DNA of 46,960 nt from Herminiimonas sp. (GTDB taxonomy: Bacteria > Pseudomonadota > Gammaproteobacteria > Burkholderiales > Burkholderiaceae_D): contig JACMRD010000042.1 of assembly GCA_014376645.1 (NCBI GenBank), positions 1-46,960 on the forward strand, read 5' to 3'. This document shows positions 18,372 to 28,541 of this stretch, piece after piece. Under the pieces are notes generated by a model that saw only the letters and a program-made list of their open reading frames with translations, ran no database searches and was not told the origin of the DNA. The first letter of the stretch is position 1. Every line of letters begins with the position of its first letter. The position numbers were made by a program, and so were the translations under genes.

Positions 18372-21300
18372 TTAGCGGGTCTCGATCTGCACCAGCGGCT
18401 CGGCCGGTGGCGGTGGCGCCTGTTTCGGCTCACGACCCAGGCGCACCGGTACACTGGTGCTTTCGGCAGCTTGCTGTGCAGCGCGCAGCTTCTCAGGATC
18501 GGTCGATGCCAGGACCAGACCGGCCGAACCCAGCACCTGCTGCAATTCCTCGACCGGCATCGGTGCCGGAGCAATCACAACCGGGGCAGCGGCCACAACC
18601 GGAGCAGTGGCCACAACCGGAGCGGGCGCCACCGGAGCGTGTACAACTGGCTCAGGTACAACCGGGATAGCGGCTTCCGCGACCGGAGCGGGCTCGGGTG
18701 CTGGTGCCGATACGAACACAGGCGCAGGGACGGCAAATGGCGCTTCAGCCGGGGCTGCTGCGAGCACTGCCGGGGTCTCGATGACGACTGGCACGGCAAC
18801 AGGCGTTGCTGCCGGCGCGATTGGCTGCACCGCTTCGGGAACGGCTGCTCCAACTTCCATTGCTGGTGCTACTGCAACAACCGGAGCAACTGGAGCAACC
18901 GCTTCGACTTTCGCGATGGCTGGCGCCGGGTCCTCGGCATGGACCGGCGCTACTGCTGCCGGCTCCGGCAGGCGATCCGTAACCCGCGCCACTTCTTGCG
19001 GAATCAACGGTGCCGCCATTGCATTGCTCAAGGCCGACGGTGTCGCAGAAACGCGGGAGACTTGCGGTTCTGCGTTGTCATCAGCGCTGACAATCGCTTC
19101 GGCAAACGGCATCGGTACCATGCTTGGACGGACGGCCGGTACGTCGGCGGCTGCTTCCAGCGTGGTCGAGTCGATCGATTCACTCTCCGCTACCGATGCT
19201 TCATCGGATGCAGCCCCGCCTTCGACTGCTTCACCACCATCACGTTCGCGGCGGTTACGGTTGCGACCGCCACGACGACGACGACGGCGACGCTGCTCCT
19301 CAGTCTGCGCACCACCTTCACCATCGATACCATCGGCGCCAGCACCATCCTCTGCCAGATCGAGATCTGCATTGGTAGCGGCATCAGACTGAACCGTCAA
19401 TCCGGCATTCGCCATTCCGGCTGCGACGGCAGCACCGCCCAGTGTAACGGCAGCACCGCTCAGTGCAATGGCGGTCGTTCCTGCCAGTACATCCGTGTCT
19501 TGCAGCAGCTCGTCTCGTTCGCCCTTGGCAACCACATCCTTACGATCTTCACGCGGTGGACGGGGGGTGCGCTCGCGGCGGGCTTCCGACGGTTCACGTG
19601 CTTCGCGCGGCTCGCGCGGTTCACGCGGCTCGCGTGCTTCCTTAGGCTCACGCGGTTCACGCGGTGGGCGTGGCGCCCGCGGTTGCGGCGCCTCGGTTGC
19701 GGTACCGGTCATTGGACCAGCCTTGGCGGTCTCGTCACGACCCGGGGCGGCAGCGCCGTCCCGCTCTTCACGTTCACGTCCTCCACGTCCGCCACGGCTG
19801 CGGCCACGCGGGCCTCGGCTACTGCGCTCGCCACGATCGCGCATCTGCGCCGGACGATCGGCAACGACTGGCGCCGTCACGACCGCCGCCGGTACTACTA
19901 CCGGCTTCTTGATGAAGAAATTCAGGATCTTGGTGAAAAATCCTTCTTCGGCTGGCGCCATCTGCACGGGCGTAACCGGTGCCACCACGACTTCAACCGG
20001 GGTGCGGTCGACGATCGGTGCCGGCTGATCCGGCGTGATGCCCTTGACCATGGCTTCCTGGCGTGGCTTGGCTTCTTCCTTCTGGCGCTTGCTGTAGCTG
20101 ATGTCGGTTTCGGCTTCTTCGGCCATCAGGTAACTGGCCTGCACTTCTTCCAGTCGGGCATCGTCATGCTTGATGCGCTCGAGCTTGTAATGCGGTGTTT
20201 CCAGATGCTTGTTCGGGATCATGATGATGCCGACCCGATGACGGGTCTCGATCTTCAGAATCTCGCCGCGCTTTTCATTGAGCAGGAACGCAGCGACATC
20301 GACCGGCGCCTGAATGTGGATGGCGGCCGAATTTTCCTTCATCGCTTCTTCCTGAATGATCCGCAACACTTGTAGCGCGGAAGACTCTGTATCGCGGATG
20401 TGTCCGGTGCCGTTGCAGCGCGGGCAGGTCACATGACTGCCTTCGGACAGCGACGGGCGCAGGCGCTGACGCGACAGTTCCATCAGGCCGAAGCGCGAGA
20501 TTTTGCCCATCTGGACGCGGGCGCGGTCGAAGTGCAGCGCGTCCTTCAGGCGGGTTTCGACTTCGCGCTGGTTCTTGGCGACTTCCATGTCGATGAAGTC
20601 GATGACGATGAGGCCACCCAGATCGCGCAGGCGCAACTGACGGGCGACTTCTTCGGCGGCTTCGCAATTGGTGTTGAAGGCCGTGGTCTCGATGTCGCTG
20701 CCACGAGTGGCGCGGGCCGAGTTGACGTCCACCGACACCAGGGCTTCGGTGTGATCAATCACGATGGCGCCACCGGACGGCAACGGTACGGTGCGAGAGT
20801 ACGCGGTTTCAATCTGATGCTCGATCTGGAAACGCGAAAACAGCGGCACATCGTCGCGGTATCGCTTGACCCGGTGCACCATGTCCGGCATCACGTGGCT
20901 CATGAACTGCTGAGCCTGCTCATAGATGTCGTCAGTATCGATCAGGATTTCGCCGATGTCAGGCTGGAAGTAGTCGCGGATCGCGCGGATCACCAACGAC
21001 GATTCCTGATAGATCAGGAATGCGCCGGAAGCCGATGAACCGGCGCCTTCGATGGCGCGCCACAATTGCATCAGGTAGTTCAGATCCCACTGCAGTTCAT
21101 CGACGTTGCGGCCGATGCCAGCGGTACGTGCAATGACCGACATGCCGGTCGGCAAGTCGAGCTTGTCCATGGTCTCGCGCAATTCCTGGCGATCTTCACC
21201 TTCAACCCGGCGCGATACACCGCCACCGCGTGGATTGTTCGGCATCAGGACGAGATAGCGACCGGCCAGCGAGACGAACGAGGTCAGGGCAGCGCCCTTG

Positions 21301-21629
21301 TTGCCGCGTTCTTCCTTTTCGACCTGGACCATGATTTCCTGGCCTTCGAGCAGGGCATCCTTGATCGACGCGGTGCGGACATCGACGCCTTCCTTGAAAT
21401 AGGTGCGGGCGACTTCCTTAAAGGGCAGAAAGCCGTGGCGCTCTTCGCCATAACTGACGAAGCAGGCTTCGAGCGAGGGCTCGATGCGGGTGATGACGCC
21501 CTTGTAGATGTTGGACTTGCGTTGTTCGCGTCCGGTGGTTTCGATATCGATATCGATCAGTTTCTGACCGTCGACAATGGCCACGCGCAATTCTTCTTGC
21601 TGCGTCGCGTTAAACAACATGCGTTTCAT
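18372..21629 (-). CDS. rne: Ribonuclease E
   Basis: [43 protein letters not shown]; Zn-link CPRCNGTG; long low-complexity C-terminus. Confidence 0.95.
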   Translation of the reverse strand: MKRMLFNATQQEELRVAIVDGQKLIDIDIETTGREQRKSNIYKGVITRIEPSLEACFVSYGEERHGFLPFKEVARTYFKEGVDVRTASIKDALLEGQEIMVQVEKEERGNKGAALTSFVSLAGRYLVLMPNNPRGGGVSRRVEGEDRQELRETMDKLDLPTGMSVIARTAGIGRNVDELQWDLNYLMQLWRAIEGAGSSASGAFLIYQESSLVIRAIRDYFQPDIGEILIDTDDIYEQAQQFMSHVMPDMVHRVKRYRDDVPLFSRFQIEHQIETAYSRTVPLPSGGAIVIDHTEALVSVDVNSARATRGSDIETTAFNTNCEAAEEVARQLRLRDLGGLIVIDFIDMEVAKNQREVETRLKDALHFDRARVQMGKISRFGLMELSRQRLRPSLSEGSHVTCPRCNGTGHIRDTESSALQVLRIIQEEAMKENSAAIHIQAPVDVAAFLLNEKRGEILKIETRHRVGIIMIPNKHLETPHYKLERIKHDDARLEEVQASYLMAEEAETDISYSKRQKEEAKPRQEAMVKGITPDQPAPIVDRTPVEVVVAPVTPVQMAPAEEGFFTKILNFFIKKPVVVPAAVVTAPVVADRPAQMRDRGERSSRGPRGRSRGGRGGREREERDGAAAPGRDETAKAGPMTGTATEAPQPRAPRPPREPREPKEAREPREPREPREAREPSEARRERTPRPPREDRKDVVAKGERDELLQDTDVLAGTTAIALSGAAVTLGGAAVAAGMANAGLTVQSDAATNADLDLAEDGAGADGIDGEGGAQTEEQRRRRRRRGGRNRNRRERDGGEAVEGGAASDEASVAESESIDSTTLEAAADVPAVRPSMVPMPFAEAIVSADDNAEPQVSRVSATPSALSNAMAAPLIPQEVARVTDRLPEPAAVAPVHAEDPAPAIAKVEAVAPVAPVVAVAPAMEVGAAVPEAVQPIAPAATPVAVPVVIETPAVLAAAPAEAPFAVPAPVFVSAPAPEPAPVAEAAIPVVPEPVVHAPVAPAPVVATAPVVAAAPVVIAPAPMPVEELQQVLGSAGLVLASTDPEKLRAAQQAAESTSVPVRLGREPKQAPPPPAEPLVQIETR
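19560..19690. repeat. Repetitive segment in rne encoding RE-P/A repeats ([31 protein letters not shown])
   Basis: Imperfect short repeats such as ggctcgcgcggttcacgcggctcgcg. Confidence 0.8.
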
Positions 21630-22393
21630 TTTTTTGACTCCGTGGCTCGTAGACCATCTTTAATGCCAGATCAGCGCAGGTCGATGCCCGCTTGGAACGA
21701 TGAGCATGCAATCGGTCATGCCGCCAGCTAACGTGTGCTGCCGTGGCGAAGCGCCATGGCAGCAATCAACGGTTGTGGTCAGTGTGACCGGTACATATCC
21801 GATCCAGGCGATGACAGGACCACCGCTGGTGCAGCAAAAGTACAGGGATGTACGCGAGGGCGAGATGCCTGGGGAGGGAATTGCCTTGGCGGGCGGGCTC
21901 AATGTACGACCCTTGAGCACACCACGGGGCGCGGATGCGATCGAACTCGGGCCGAGTGCGCGCCGGTTTTGCCGCACACGGATCGAACGACTCGCGGGTG
22001 CCGCACAACGGGTGACCATCTTTGTCGAAGCGAGCCACCTTGGGCTTCGCGCCGAATCGGCATAGAGGTCCTACCACATCAACCGGCAAGCTCCCGAAAG
22101 CCGTGAGCTTGCCAGACTTATCCTTACATTCCAGACTGTCAAGTCCACCATCCCTGCGAGCGGCCCGATTACATCACCGGTGCGACCCTGGCCCGCGCGA
22201 GGATGGTGCGTACACATCTTTTCCATCCAATTTGCAACTTGGCGAGGCTGATGGAGGCGCCCCTGTGTAGAATGTGATTTTTATTCTTACACCAGCCGTG
22301 GTTTTGTAACCACTGCGAAACAATTATATATTCAAAATGAAGGACTTAGCGAGATTTTCTGGCAAAGAGGCTCAAAGCTTGCCGCCCCCGATG

Positions 22394-23347
22394 ACGGTGC
22401 CCGTCCCGCTCCAAGTCCAGCTCCTCAAGATTTCCGAGGAAGAGGCCGGTCAACGGATCGATAATTTCCTTCTGAGAATCTGCAAAGGGGTTCCAAAAAG
22501 CCATATCTATCGGGTGTTGCGCTCTGGCGAAGTGCGCGTCAATAAGGGCCGCATCGACCAGACCTATCGCCTGGAAGAAGGCGACGTCGTGCGCGTGCCA
22601 CCTGTACGCGTGGCTGAAAAGGTGGTGTCGATGGCACCGGGCGCCGAATTTGCGATCCTGTTTGAAGATGCTCACCTGCTGATCATCGATAAGCCGGCCG
22701 GCGTCGCCGTTCATGGCGGCTCGGGTGTCAGCTATGGCGTCATCGAACAACTGCGTGCGTCCCGTCCCGACGCAAAATTCCTGGAACTGGTCCATCGCCT
22801 TGACCGCGATACCTCCGGCATCCTCCTGCTGGCGAAAAAGCGCTCGGCATTGACCAATCTGCATGAACAGATGCGCGATGGTGTCACGGACAAGCGTTAC
22901 CTGGTGCTGGTGCATGGAAACTGGCAAAATTCCCGGCAACATATCAAGTTGCCGCTGCATAAATATACCGCTGCCGATGGCGAGCGACGGGTGCGGGTGC
23001 AGGCCGACGGCATGGCCTCGCATACGGTGTTCAGTCTGCTCCGGCGCTATGGTCCCTACGCGCTCCTGGAGGCGGAGCTGAAAACAGGTCGGACCCACCA
23101 GATCCGAGTCCATCTGGCCTCCAGCGGGTTTGCCATCGCCGGCGACGACAAGTATGGCGACTTTGCCCTGAACCGCATATTGCAGAAGGCTGACGGTAAT
23201 CGCATTGCATTCAAGCGCATGTTCCTGCATGCCCACCAGATCACGTTCATCCATCCGGACACGGGCGCACCGACGACGCTGAATGCGCCGCTTCCCGACG
23301 AATGCGAGCGGTTTCTGAAAAGCCTGTCGGCAACTTCGGCCGCGTGA
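22394..23347 (+). CDS. rluC: 23S rRNA pseudouridine synthase RluC
   Basis: S4 domain IDNFLLRICKGVPKSHIYRVLRSGEVRVNKGR; catalytic HRLDRDTSG; start could be upstream at 22337. Confidence 0.92.
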   Translation, partial: TVPVPLQVQLLKISEEEAGQRIDNFLLRICKGVPKSHIYRVLRSGEVRVNKGRIDQTYRLEEGDVVRVPPVRVAEKVVSMAPGAEFAILFEDAHLLIIDKPAGVAVHGGSGVSYGVIEQLRASRPDAKFLELVHRLDRDTSGILLLAKKRSALTNLHEQMRDGVTDKRYLVLVHGNWQNSRQHIKLPLHKYTAADGERRVRVQADGMASHTVFSLLRRYGPYALLEAELKTGRTHQIRVHLASSGFAIAGDDKYGDFALNRILQKADGNRIAFKRMFLHAHQITFIHPDTGAPTTLNAPLPDECERFLKSLSATSAA

Positions 23348-23583
23348 GACACTTCGCGCTGCGTCTGCGCCGCATTTCCATCACAATCGAGTCAGTTCCT
23401 GGATCGACCTGCATGCAGGCGTGTAATTCACACGCCTGCCGCTGGATGGCGACGGCTGCGAATCCCCAGTAAAAAAGAGTGAAGTACGCAAACAACACCG
23501 CTGCTCGTATTCCGAGCTGCTTGGTCGCGACTTCCGTTGACATGACAGAACCGAAGGAGTCGGCAGGAAATCTGCCGTGACAC

Positions 23584-24243
23584 ATGGCAAGAAAGCAATT
23601 TGACCTGATCGTGTTCGATTGGGACGGCACATTGATGGACAGCACGTCAACGATCGTAAAGTGCATACAGGCGGCGGCGCGCGACCTTGGGTTACCCGTG
23701 CCGAATCGCAAGGCCGCATCCTATGTGATCGGACTGGGCTTGCAGGATGCCATGCAGGCGGCCATACCTGACCTTGATCCGATCCACTATCCGCGAATGG
23801 TAGAGCGCTATCGTTATCATTACCTTGGCAAGGATCATGAGCTGACCTTGTTCGATGGCGTGCGCGAGATGTTGACTGACTTGGCGCAGCAGGGTTATTT
23901 CCTTGCCGTGGCGACGGGCAAGAGCAGGGTCGGACTCAACCGGGCCCTGCACGCCGCAAAGCTTCTGTCTGCCTTTGATGCCACCCGATGTGCGGATGAA
24001 ACCTTTTCCAAGCCGAACCCGGCCATGCTGCAGGAACTGACGCGGGAACTGGGACAGGACGTCAAGCGCACGTTGATGATCGGCGATACCACCCACGATC
24101 TGCAGATGGCCATCAATGCCGGCGCGGGCGGGGTGGCGGTGCAATATGGCGCCCACTCGGTGAGCGAACTGACGGCACTGAAGCCATTGTTCTCCGCCGG
24201 TTCGGTGGCAGAGTTGCACGCCTGGCTGATCGGCAATGCCTGA
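23584..24243 (+). CDS. HAD-IA family hydrolase (phosphoglycolate-phosphatase-like)
   Basis: FDWDGTLMDS; ATGKSR; GDTTHDLQMA. Confidence 0.9.
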   Translation: MARKQFDLIVFDWDGTLMDSTSTIVKCIQAAARDLGLPVPNRKAASYVIGLGLQDAMQAAIPDLDPIHYPRMVERYRYHYLGKDHELTLFDGVREMLTDLAQQGYFLAVATGKSRVGLNRALHAAKLLSAFDATRCADETFSKPNPAMLQELTRELGQDVKRTLMIGDTTHDLQMAINAGAGGVAVQYGAHSVSELTALKPLFSAGSVAELHAWLIGNA

Positions 24244-24254
24244 GTATCGACGCC

Positions 24255-24620
24255 ATGACTGACATCGCGATTTGTGACTCGGTTGCAGTGGAGGAGGGTG
24301 GCATGGGAATCCGCTTCCCCGTTACCGCCTTTGGCGGCGACGCGACCGGTTTCGTGGTGCGCTTCCAGGGTGTGGCGCACGCCTACCTGAACCGTTGCGC
24401 CCACATTCCGATCGAGCTCGACTGGGCCCAGGGCGAATTTTTCGAGTCCAGCGGGCTTTACCTGATGTGCGCCACCCACGGAGCAATCTATCTGCCGGAA
24501 TCGGGCCGTTGCGCGGGTGGGCCGTGTCGGGGAGGACGGCTACACAAGATCAGCGTGCAGGAAAAGGATGGACAGATCTTTTGGCAGCCCGATGACCGCG
24601 TCCAGCCGGCGCGCGCGTAA
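24255..24620 (+). CDS. Rieske (2Fe-2S) domain protein
   Basis: CAHIPIEL...CATHGAIY. Confidence 0.85.
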   Translation: MTDIAICDSVAVEEGGMGIRFPVTAFGGDATGFVVRFQGVAHAYLNRCAHIPIELDWAQGEFFESSGLYLMCATHGAIYLPESGRCAGGPCRGGRLHKISVQEKDGQIFWQPDDRVQPARA

Positions 24621-24678
24621 GATGTAAGCCGTAACTATTTTCCCCCTGAATTTTAATCTGAAGCAATGAGCTATTCCC

Positions 24679-25677
24679 ATGAATGAAAACGATCCGATCG
24701 CCCAGCAACCCGTGCCGCCGCAACCTTACCCGACCAGGAAGGACGGCTGGGAGCGCGACTTGCTGGAAAAGCTGGCGTTCGCATCCCTGAAAGAACAGCG
24801 CGCACGTCGCCGTTGGGGTATCTTTTTCAAGCTCGCTACGCTTGCAGTGGTGTGCGTTGGGATCTGGCTGGCTGTTGATTACGGCAACGCCGATACCGAG
24901 ACCGTCGGCGCGCACACGGCGCTGATCGAAATCGACGGCACGATCGAGGCCGGTGGCGGCAGCGGTGCCGCCGACTCCGTCATCCCGGCGCTCAACCGCG
25001 CTTACGCCGATACCGACTCTGTGGGTGTCATTCTGCGCATCAACAGCCCGGGCGGCAGCCCGGTACAAGCCGGCATGATCAACGACGAGATGCAGCGCTT
25101 GCGCAAGGCATTTCCGCAAAAGCCGCTCTACGTGGTGGTCGATGAGATGTGCGCATCGGGCGGCTATTACATCGCCGCCGGCGCTGACAAGATATTCGTC
25201 AACAAGGCGAGCATTGTCGGCTCGATCGGCGTTCTGATGGATGGCTTCGGTTTCACCGGCCTGATGGACAAGGTCGGCGTCGAGCGGCGCCTGCTGACGG
25301 CCGGCGAAAACAAGGGTTTCCTGGATCCGTTCAGTCCGCAGACGGCCAAGCAGAAAGACTATGCGCAGGTGATGCTCAACGAGATCCATCAGCAGTTCAT
25401 TTCGGTGGTCCGCAAGGGACGCGGTACCCGCCTGAAGGAGACGCCGGATACCTTTTCCGGCCTGTTCTGGAGCGGCGCCCAGGCGGTGGAGCTCGGTCTG
25501 GCTGATGGCTTCGGTACGGTCAACAGCGTGGCGCGACTCGAGCTCAAGGCCGAGGACATCGTTGACTACACTCAGCACGAAGGCCTGTCCGAACGCGTCC
25601 TGAAAAAATTTGGCGCCGCCGTGGGCGCCGGTGCGCTCAAGGCCATGAGCGCGGGCGCCACGCCAGCACTCAAATAA
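24679..25677 (+). CDS. sppA: S49 signal peptide peptidase
   Basis: RINSPGGSPVQAGMINDEM; CASGGYYIAAGADKIFVNKASIVGSIGV. Confidence 0.92.
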   Translation: MNENDPIAQQPVPPQPYPTRKDGWERDLLEKLAFASLKEQRARRRWGIFFKLATLAVVCVGIWLAVDYGNADTETVGAHTALIEIDGTIEAGGGSGAADSVIPALNRAYADTDSVGVILRINSPGGSPVQAGMINDEMQRLRKAFPQKPLYVVVDEMCASGGYYIAAGADKIFVNKASIVGSIGVLMDGFGFTGLMDKVGVERRLLTAGENKGFLDPFSPQTAKQKDYAQVMLNEIHQQFISVVRKGRGTRLKETPDTFSGLFWSGAQAVELGLADGFGTVNSVARLELKAEDIVDYTQHEGLSERVLKKFGAAVGAGALKAMSAGATPALK

Positions 25678-25950
25678 TGGCGACCAATCGATTTTTCCTT
25701 GCAACTTAAGAAGTGCGACTTATAGTGAATTGCAAGATGTCGCCTGGTGTGATCGCCACGGCGACCGGATTCCGGGAAAGTGCTCAGTCGTTTTCCTGCG
25801 CCAGGCACGCATCGACGATGCTGCATTGAGGAATTTTCAATTCCTCGTTCACTGCCCTTGCAACGGGCGCACTTGACGGCGGCTGCGGTCGCCGTCTGGC
25901 GCTGTACGGTGCCAAGCCCGTATCCGGTCCATTACATTCCTCACGCCGTT

Positions 25951-26712
25951 CTACTGTCCCAGCAACAGGAACACGCTTGGTTTGCGCTGAAAGTCGGGCC
26001 CCTTGCCGGCCGCTAATGCGGTCTTCCATTGGGACGCTGCTCTGGTGATAATCGATTCCGACTGCAGGGTCAGATCGGTGGCAACGCAGATCAGCGTGGT
26101 CCCCGCGCACTGTTCTGCCAGGGCCATGAGCATGGCGCTGTTTCGGTACGGGGTTTCGATGAAGAGTTGGGTCTGTTTTTCCTGCCGTGAACGCAGCTCC
26201 AGCTCCTTGAGTCGCCGGGCGCGTAGCGCGGCGTCGACCGGCAGGTAGCCGTTGAAGGCAAAGCTCTGGCCGTTCAGGCCGCTGGCCATGACTGCAAGCA
26301 GGAGCGACGACGGTCCGACCAAGGGCCGCACCACGACCCCGTGTGCGTGGGCCAGTCGTACCAGATTTGCGCCCGGGTCCGCCACTGCCGGCACACCGGC
26401 TTCCGAAATCAGGCCGGCATCCCTTCCCGCAAGCAGCGGCGCCAGCAGCCCAGACAATGCTGTGTCGGGCGTGTTGACGTTGAGTTCGGTAATCTGAATT
26501 TCCTGCAGCGGCAGGGCCAGGCCATGAGCTGCCGCAATCAGTTTCAGGAATGCGCGTGTGGTCTTGGCATTTTCGGCAATGAAGTGGGACAGCCTTGCGG
26601 TGACCCGCTGGACTTGCAGCGGGATGACGTGATCGAGCGGCTGGAGAACCTCGGCTGGTTCGGCGCCGAGGGTATTGGGAATAAGGTAAAGGATACCGGA
26701 CATGGCCTGCAA
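25951..26712 (-). CDS. SAM-dependent methyltransferase, RsmI-like tetrapyrrole-methylase fold
   Basis: LYLIPNTLG..FIAENAKTTRAFLK..DAGLISEAGVPAVADPGANLVRLAH..VGPSSLLLAVMASGL..FNGYLP. Confidence 0.88.
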   Translation of the reverse strand: MQAMSGILYLIPNTLGAEPAEVLQPLDHVIPLQVQRVTARLSHFIAENAKTTRAFLKLIAAAHGLALPLQEIQITELNVNTPDTALSGLLAPLLAGRDAGLISEAGVPAVADPGANLVRLAHAHGVVVRPLVGPSSLLLAVMASGLNGQSFAFNGYLPVDAALRARRLKELELRSRQEKQTQLFIETPYRNSAMLMALAEQCAGTTLICVATDLTLQSESIITRAASQWKTALAAGKGPDFQRKPSVFLLLGQ

Positions 26713-26794
26713 TTCTCAGATGGTTGGGTGGTAGGCTGCCTCGCGACGCACGGGCATGTTCCAAACGCGTACGCCAAATACGTGATGGCGACAG

Positions 26795-27421
26795 TCAGAC
26801 AGATGGCAGCTGGAAGAATGATACGCCGGCGCGCTGGAGCATGCCGCAGAGAGAAATAAGCGGCAATCCGGTCAGGGCGGTGGGATCAGTTGATTCGATC
26901 CTGGCGATCAGCGCAATGCCAAGCCCCTCGTTCTTGGCACTGCCGGCGCAATCATAGGGCTGCTCGATACGCAGATAGGCATCCAGGGATGCATCGGGCA
27001 GATCACGAAAGGTTACCGTGGTTGCCACCGAGTCAATCTGTGCCGCTTCGGGGATGGAGCGGCGCGTGTCCCAGAGGCAAAGAGCAGTATGAAAGACCAC
27101 ACTGCGGCCACGCATTTTCTGTAATTGCGCGAGGGCCCTGGCATGCGTGCCGGGTTTCCCGATCTGCTCGCCGTCGAGCGTCGCCACCTGGTCTGACCCT
27201 ATGATCAATGCGTCAACCCTGCCACCCGAGATAGCCGCGGCCTTCTCTTTAGCCAGACGCAATGCCGTCGCTTCCGGCGTTTCCCCCTCGAGCGGACTCT
27301 CGTCGATGTCAGGTACCACGACGTCGAAAGGAAGGCACAGGCGGGAAAGCAGGCTGTGGCGATAACTGGAGCTGGATGCCAGAATCAGGCGGGGTGCAGG
27401 TGTCGCTGGAAAAAGGGGCAT
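26795..27421 (-). CDS. maf: Maf-family nucleoside triphosphate pyrophosphatase
   Basis: LILASSSSYRHSLLSRL; IIGSDQVATLDGEQIGKPG. Confidence 0.92.
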   Translation of the reverse strand: MPLFPATPAPRLILASSSSYRHSLLSRLCLPFDVVVPDIDESPLEGETPEATALRLAKEKAAAISGGRVDALIIGSDQVATLDGEQIGKPGTHARALAQLQKMRGRSVVFHTALCLWDTRRSIPEAAQIDSVATTVTFRDLPDASLDAYLRIEQPYDCAGSAKNEGLGIALIARIESTDPTALTGLPLISLCGMLQRAGVSFFQLPSV

Positions 27422-27512
27422 GGAACGGCGGCGATAAAGTCAACGTATGTGGAATGAAAGACGCGGTTCGCCACCAAAATATCGCGCACGGCATTTGTAG
27501 AGCAGTACTGCT

Positions 27513-27542
27513 TTGACGATTTGCGCAAAAGTCTGCTATTAT
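27513..27542 (+). promoter_or_regulatory. Sigma70-type promoter for yceD-rpmF
   Basis: TTGACG-N18-TATTAT with TSS expected about 20 nt before ATG 27571. Confidence 0.6.
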
Positions 27543-27570
27543 CGCAGGTTTTCCGGATTCGACTTCTGCC

Positions 27571-28068
27571 ATGATCGCTATTGCAATTGATGCGTTCGAT
27601 TTCGGTCGACTCAAGGAGCGCCGCGACGGCGATCTGCCCGTCTCGCAGTTGCCCCGTCTGATGAAGGAATGTGTCGATGGCGAAGGCAGCTTGCGCTGGG
27701 CGCTACGCGGCGGCACGCACGAAAGTGGCTACCCTGAATTGAATTTGCAGGTCAGCGGCGCGGTGAATCTAATCTGCCAGCGTTGTCTCAAGCCGTTCAG
27801 TTTCGAGGTTGCTTCGGAATCGATTCTGGTGCTGGCGCACGACGAAGCGCAGGCAGACCAGATCGAGGCAATGCTGGAAGATGACGATATGGATGTCATC
27901 GTCGGATCCAAAGCGCTCGACATGGTCGCTCTGATCGAGGACGAGGCGCTGCTTGCCATCCCACAGGCGCCCAAACACACGCAGTGCCCGGCCGCGCTAG
28001 TCGTCGCTGAGGAAGCAGTTGCAAGTAATCCATCGCCTTTCGCGATGTTAAAGAATCTCAAGCATTGA
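27571..28068 (+). CDS. yceD: YceD/DUF177 family protein
   Basis: CQRCLKPFSFEV motif and position directly before rpmF. Confidence 0.88.
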   Translation: MIAIAIDAFDFGRLKERRDGDLPVSQLPRLMKECVDGEGSLRWALRGGTHESGYPELNLQVSGAVNLICQRCLKPFSFEVASESILVLAHDEAQADQIEAMLEDDDMDVIVGSKALDMVALIEDEALLAIPQAPKHTQCPAALVVAEEAVASNPSPFAMLKNLKH

Positions 28069-28170
28069 GCGCACGGGAGCGTGCAACCAGGCTTGCAGGA
28101 ATTTTCGGTGCTTCCCAGGATGGGGGTGTCGAATGTGTTAAAATTTCAGAACTTTTGGTTAGGAGTTATC

Positions 28171-28353
28171 ATGGCTGTTCAGCAAAATAAGAAGTCCCCT
28201 TCAAAGCGTGGCATGCACCGTTCGCACGATTTCCTGGTTGCACCGCAATTGGCAGTCGAGCCAGTCACTGGTGAGACGCACATGCGTCACCATATCAGCC
28301 CAAGCGGTTACTACCGCGGCCGCAAAGTCTTGAAGACGAAAAACGACGAGTAA
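28171..28353 (+). CDS. rpmF: 50S ribosomal protein L32
   Basis: [30 protein letters not shown] upstream of ATG 28171 (ribosome-binding site). Confidence 0.95.
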   Translation: MAVQQNKKSPSKRGMHRSHDFLVAPQLAVEPVTGETHMRHHISPSGYYRGRKVLKTKNDE

Positions 28354-28378
28354 CAACGCTTCGTTGCACGACATGAAT

Positions 28379-28416
28379 AAGCGGCGGCCCGAATCTTCAC
28401 TTCGCGCCGCTTTTTC
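28379..28416 (+). terminator. rpmF terminator
   Basis: AAGCGGCG ... CGCCGCTT + TTT. Confidence 0.65.
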
Positions 28417-28541
28417 ATATCCGCTTCAACAGTTCCTGGATTCAACGGCTTTTCGATACTCGCGCGGATCCCCTCGCGTCATTTTGAATCATCCCGACTC
28501 TGGCCCATCATGCGGTTAAGGCAGGGTTCTGAATCAAAACA

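Noticed and set aside
18457-19392. 311-aa Thr/Gly/Ala-repeat ORF on the plus strand
   Set aside because: Mirror of the rne Ala/Pro/Val repeats; no ribosome-binding site or conserved motif
19560-19690. Short repeats considered as CRISPR or VNTR
   Set aside because: Repeats are in frame inside rne, imperfect and without unique spacers
17586-20375. 929-aa plus-strand ORF
   Set aside because: Antisense to chrA and the repetitive C-terminal half of rne; composition (Arg/Cys/Asn/Ser repeats) is what GC-rich antisense frames give
21700-22065. 121-aa ORF between rne and rluC
   Set aside because: No recognisable motif or good start context; overlaps the strong hairpin; treated as leader/intergenic
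25828-25846. GAGGAATT-TTC-AATTCCTC hairpin between sppA and the methyltransferase gene
   Set aside because: Short stem without T-run between convergent genes; could be a weak terminator but not enough evidence
25784-26764. 326-aa minus-strand ORF overlapping the RsmI-like gene
   Set aside because: Alternative frame of a clear methyltransferase gene
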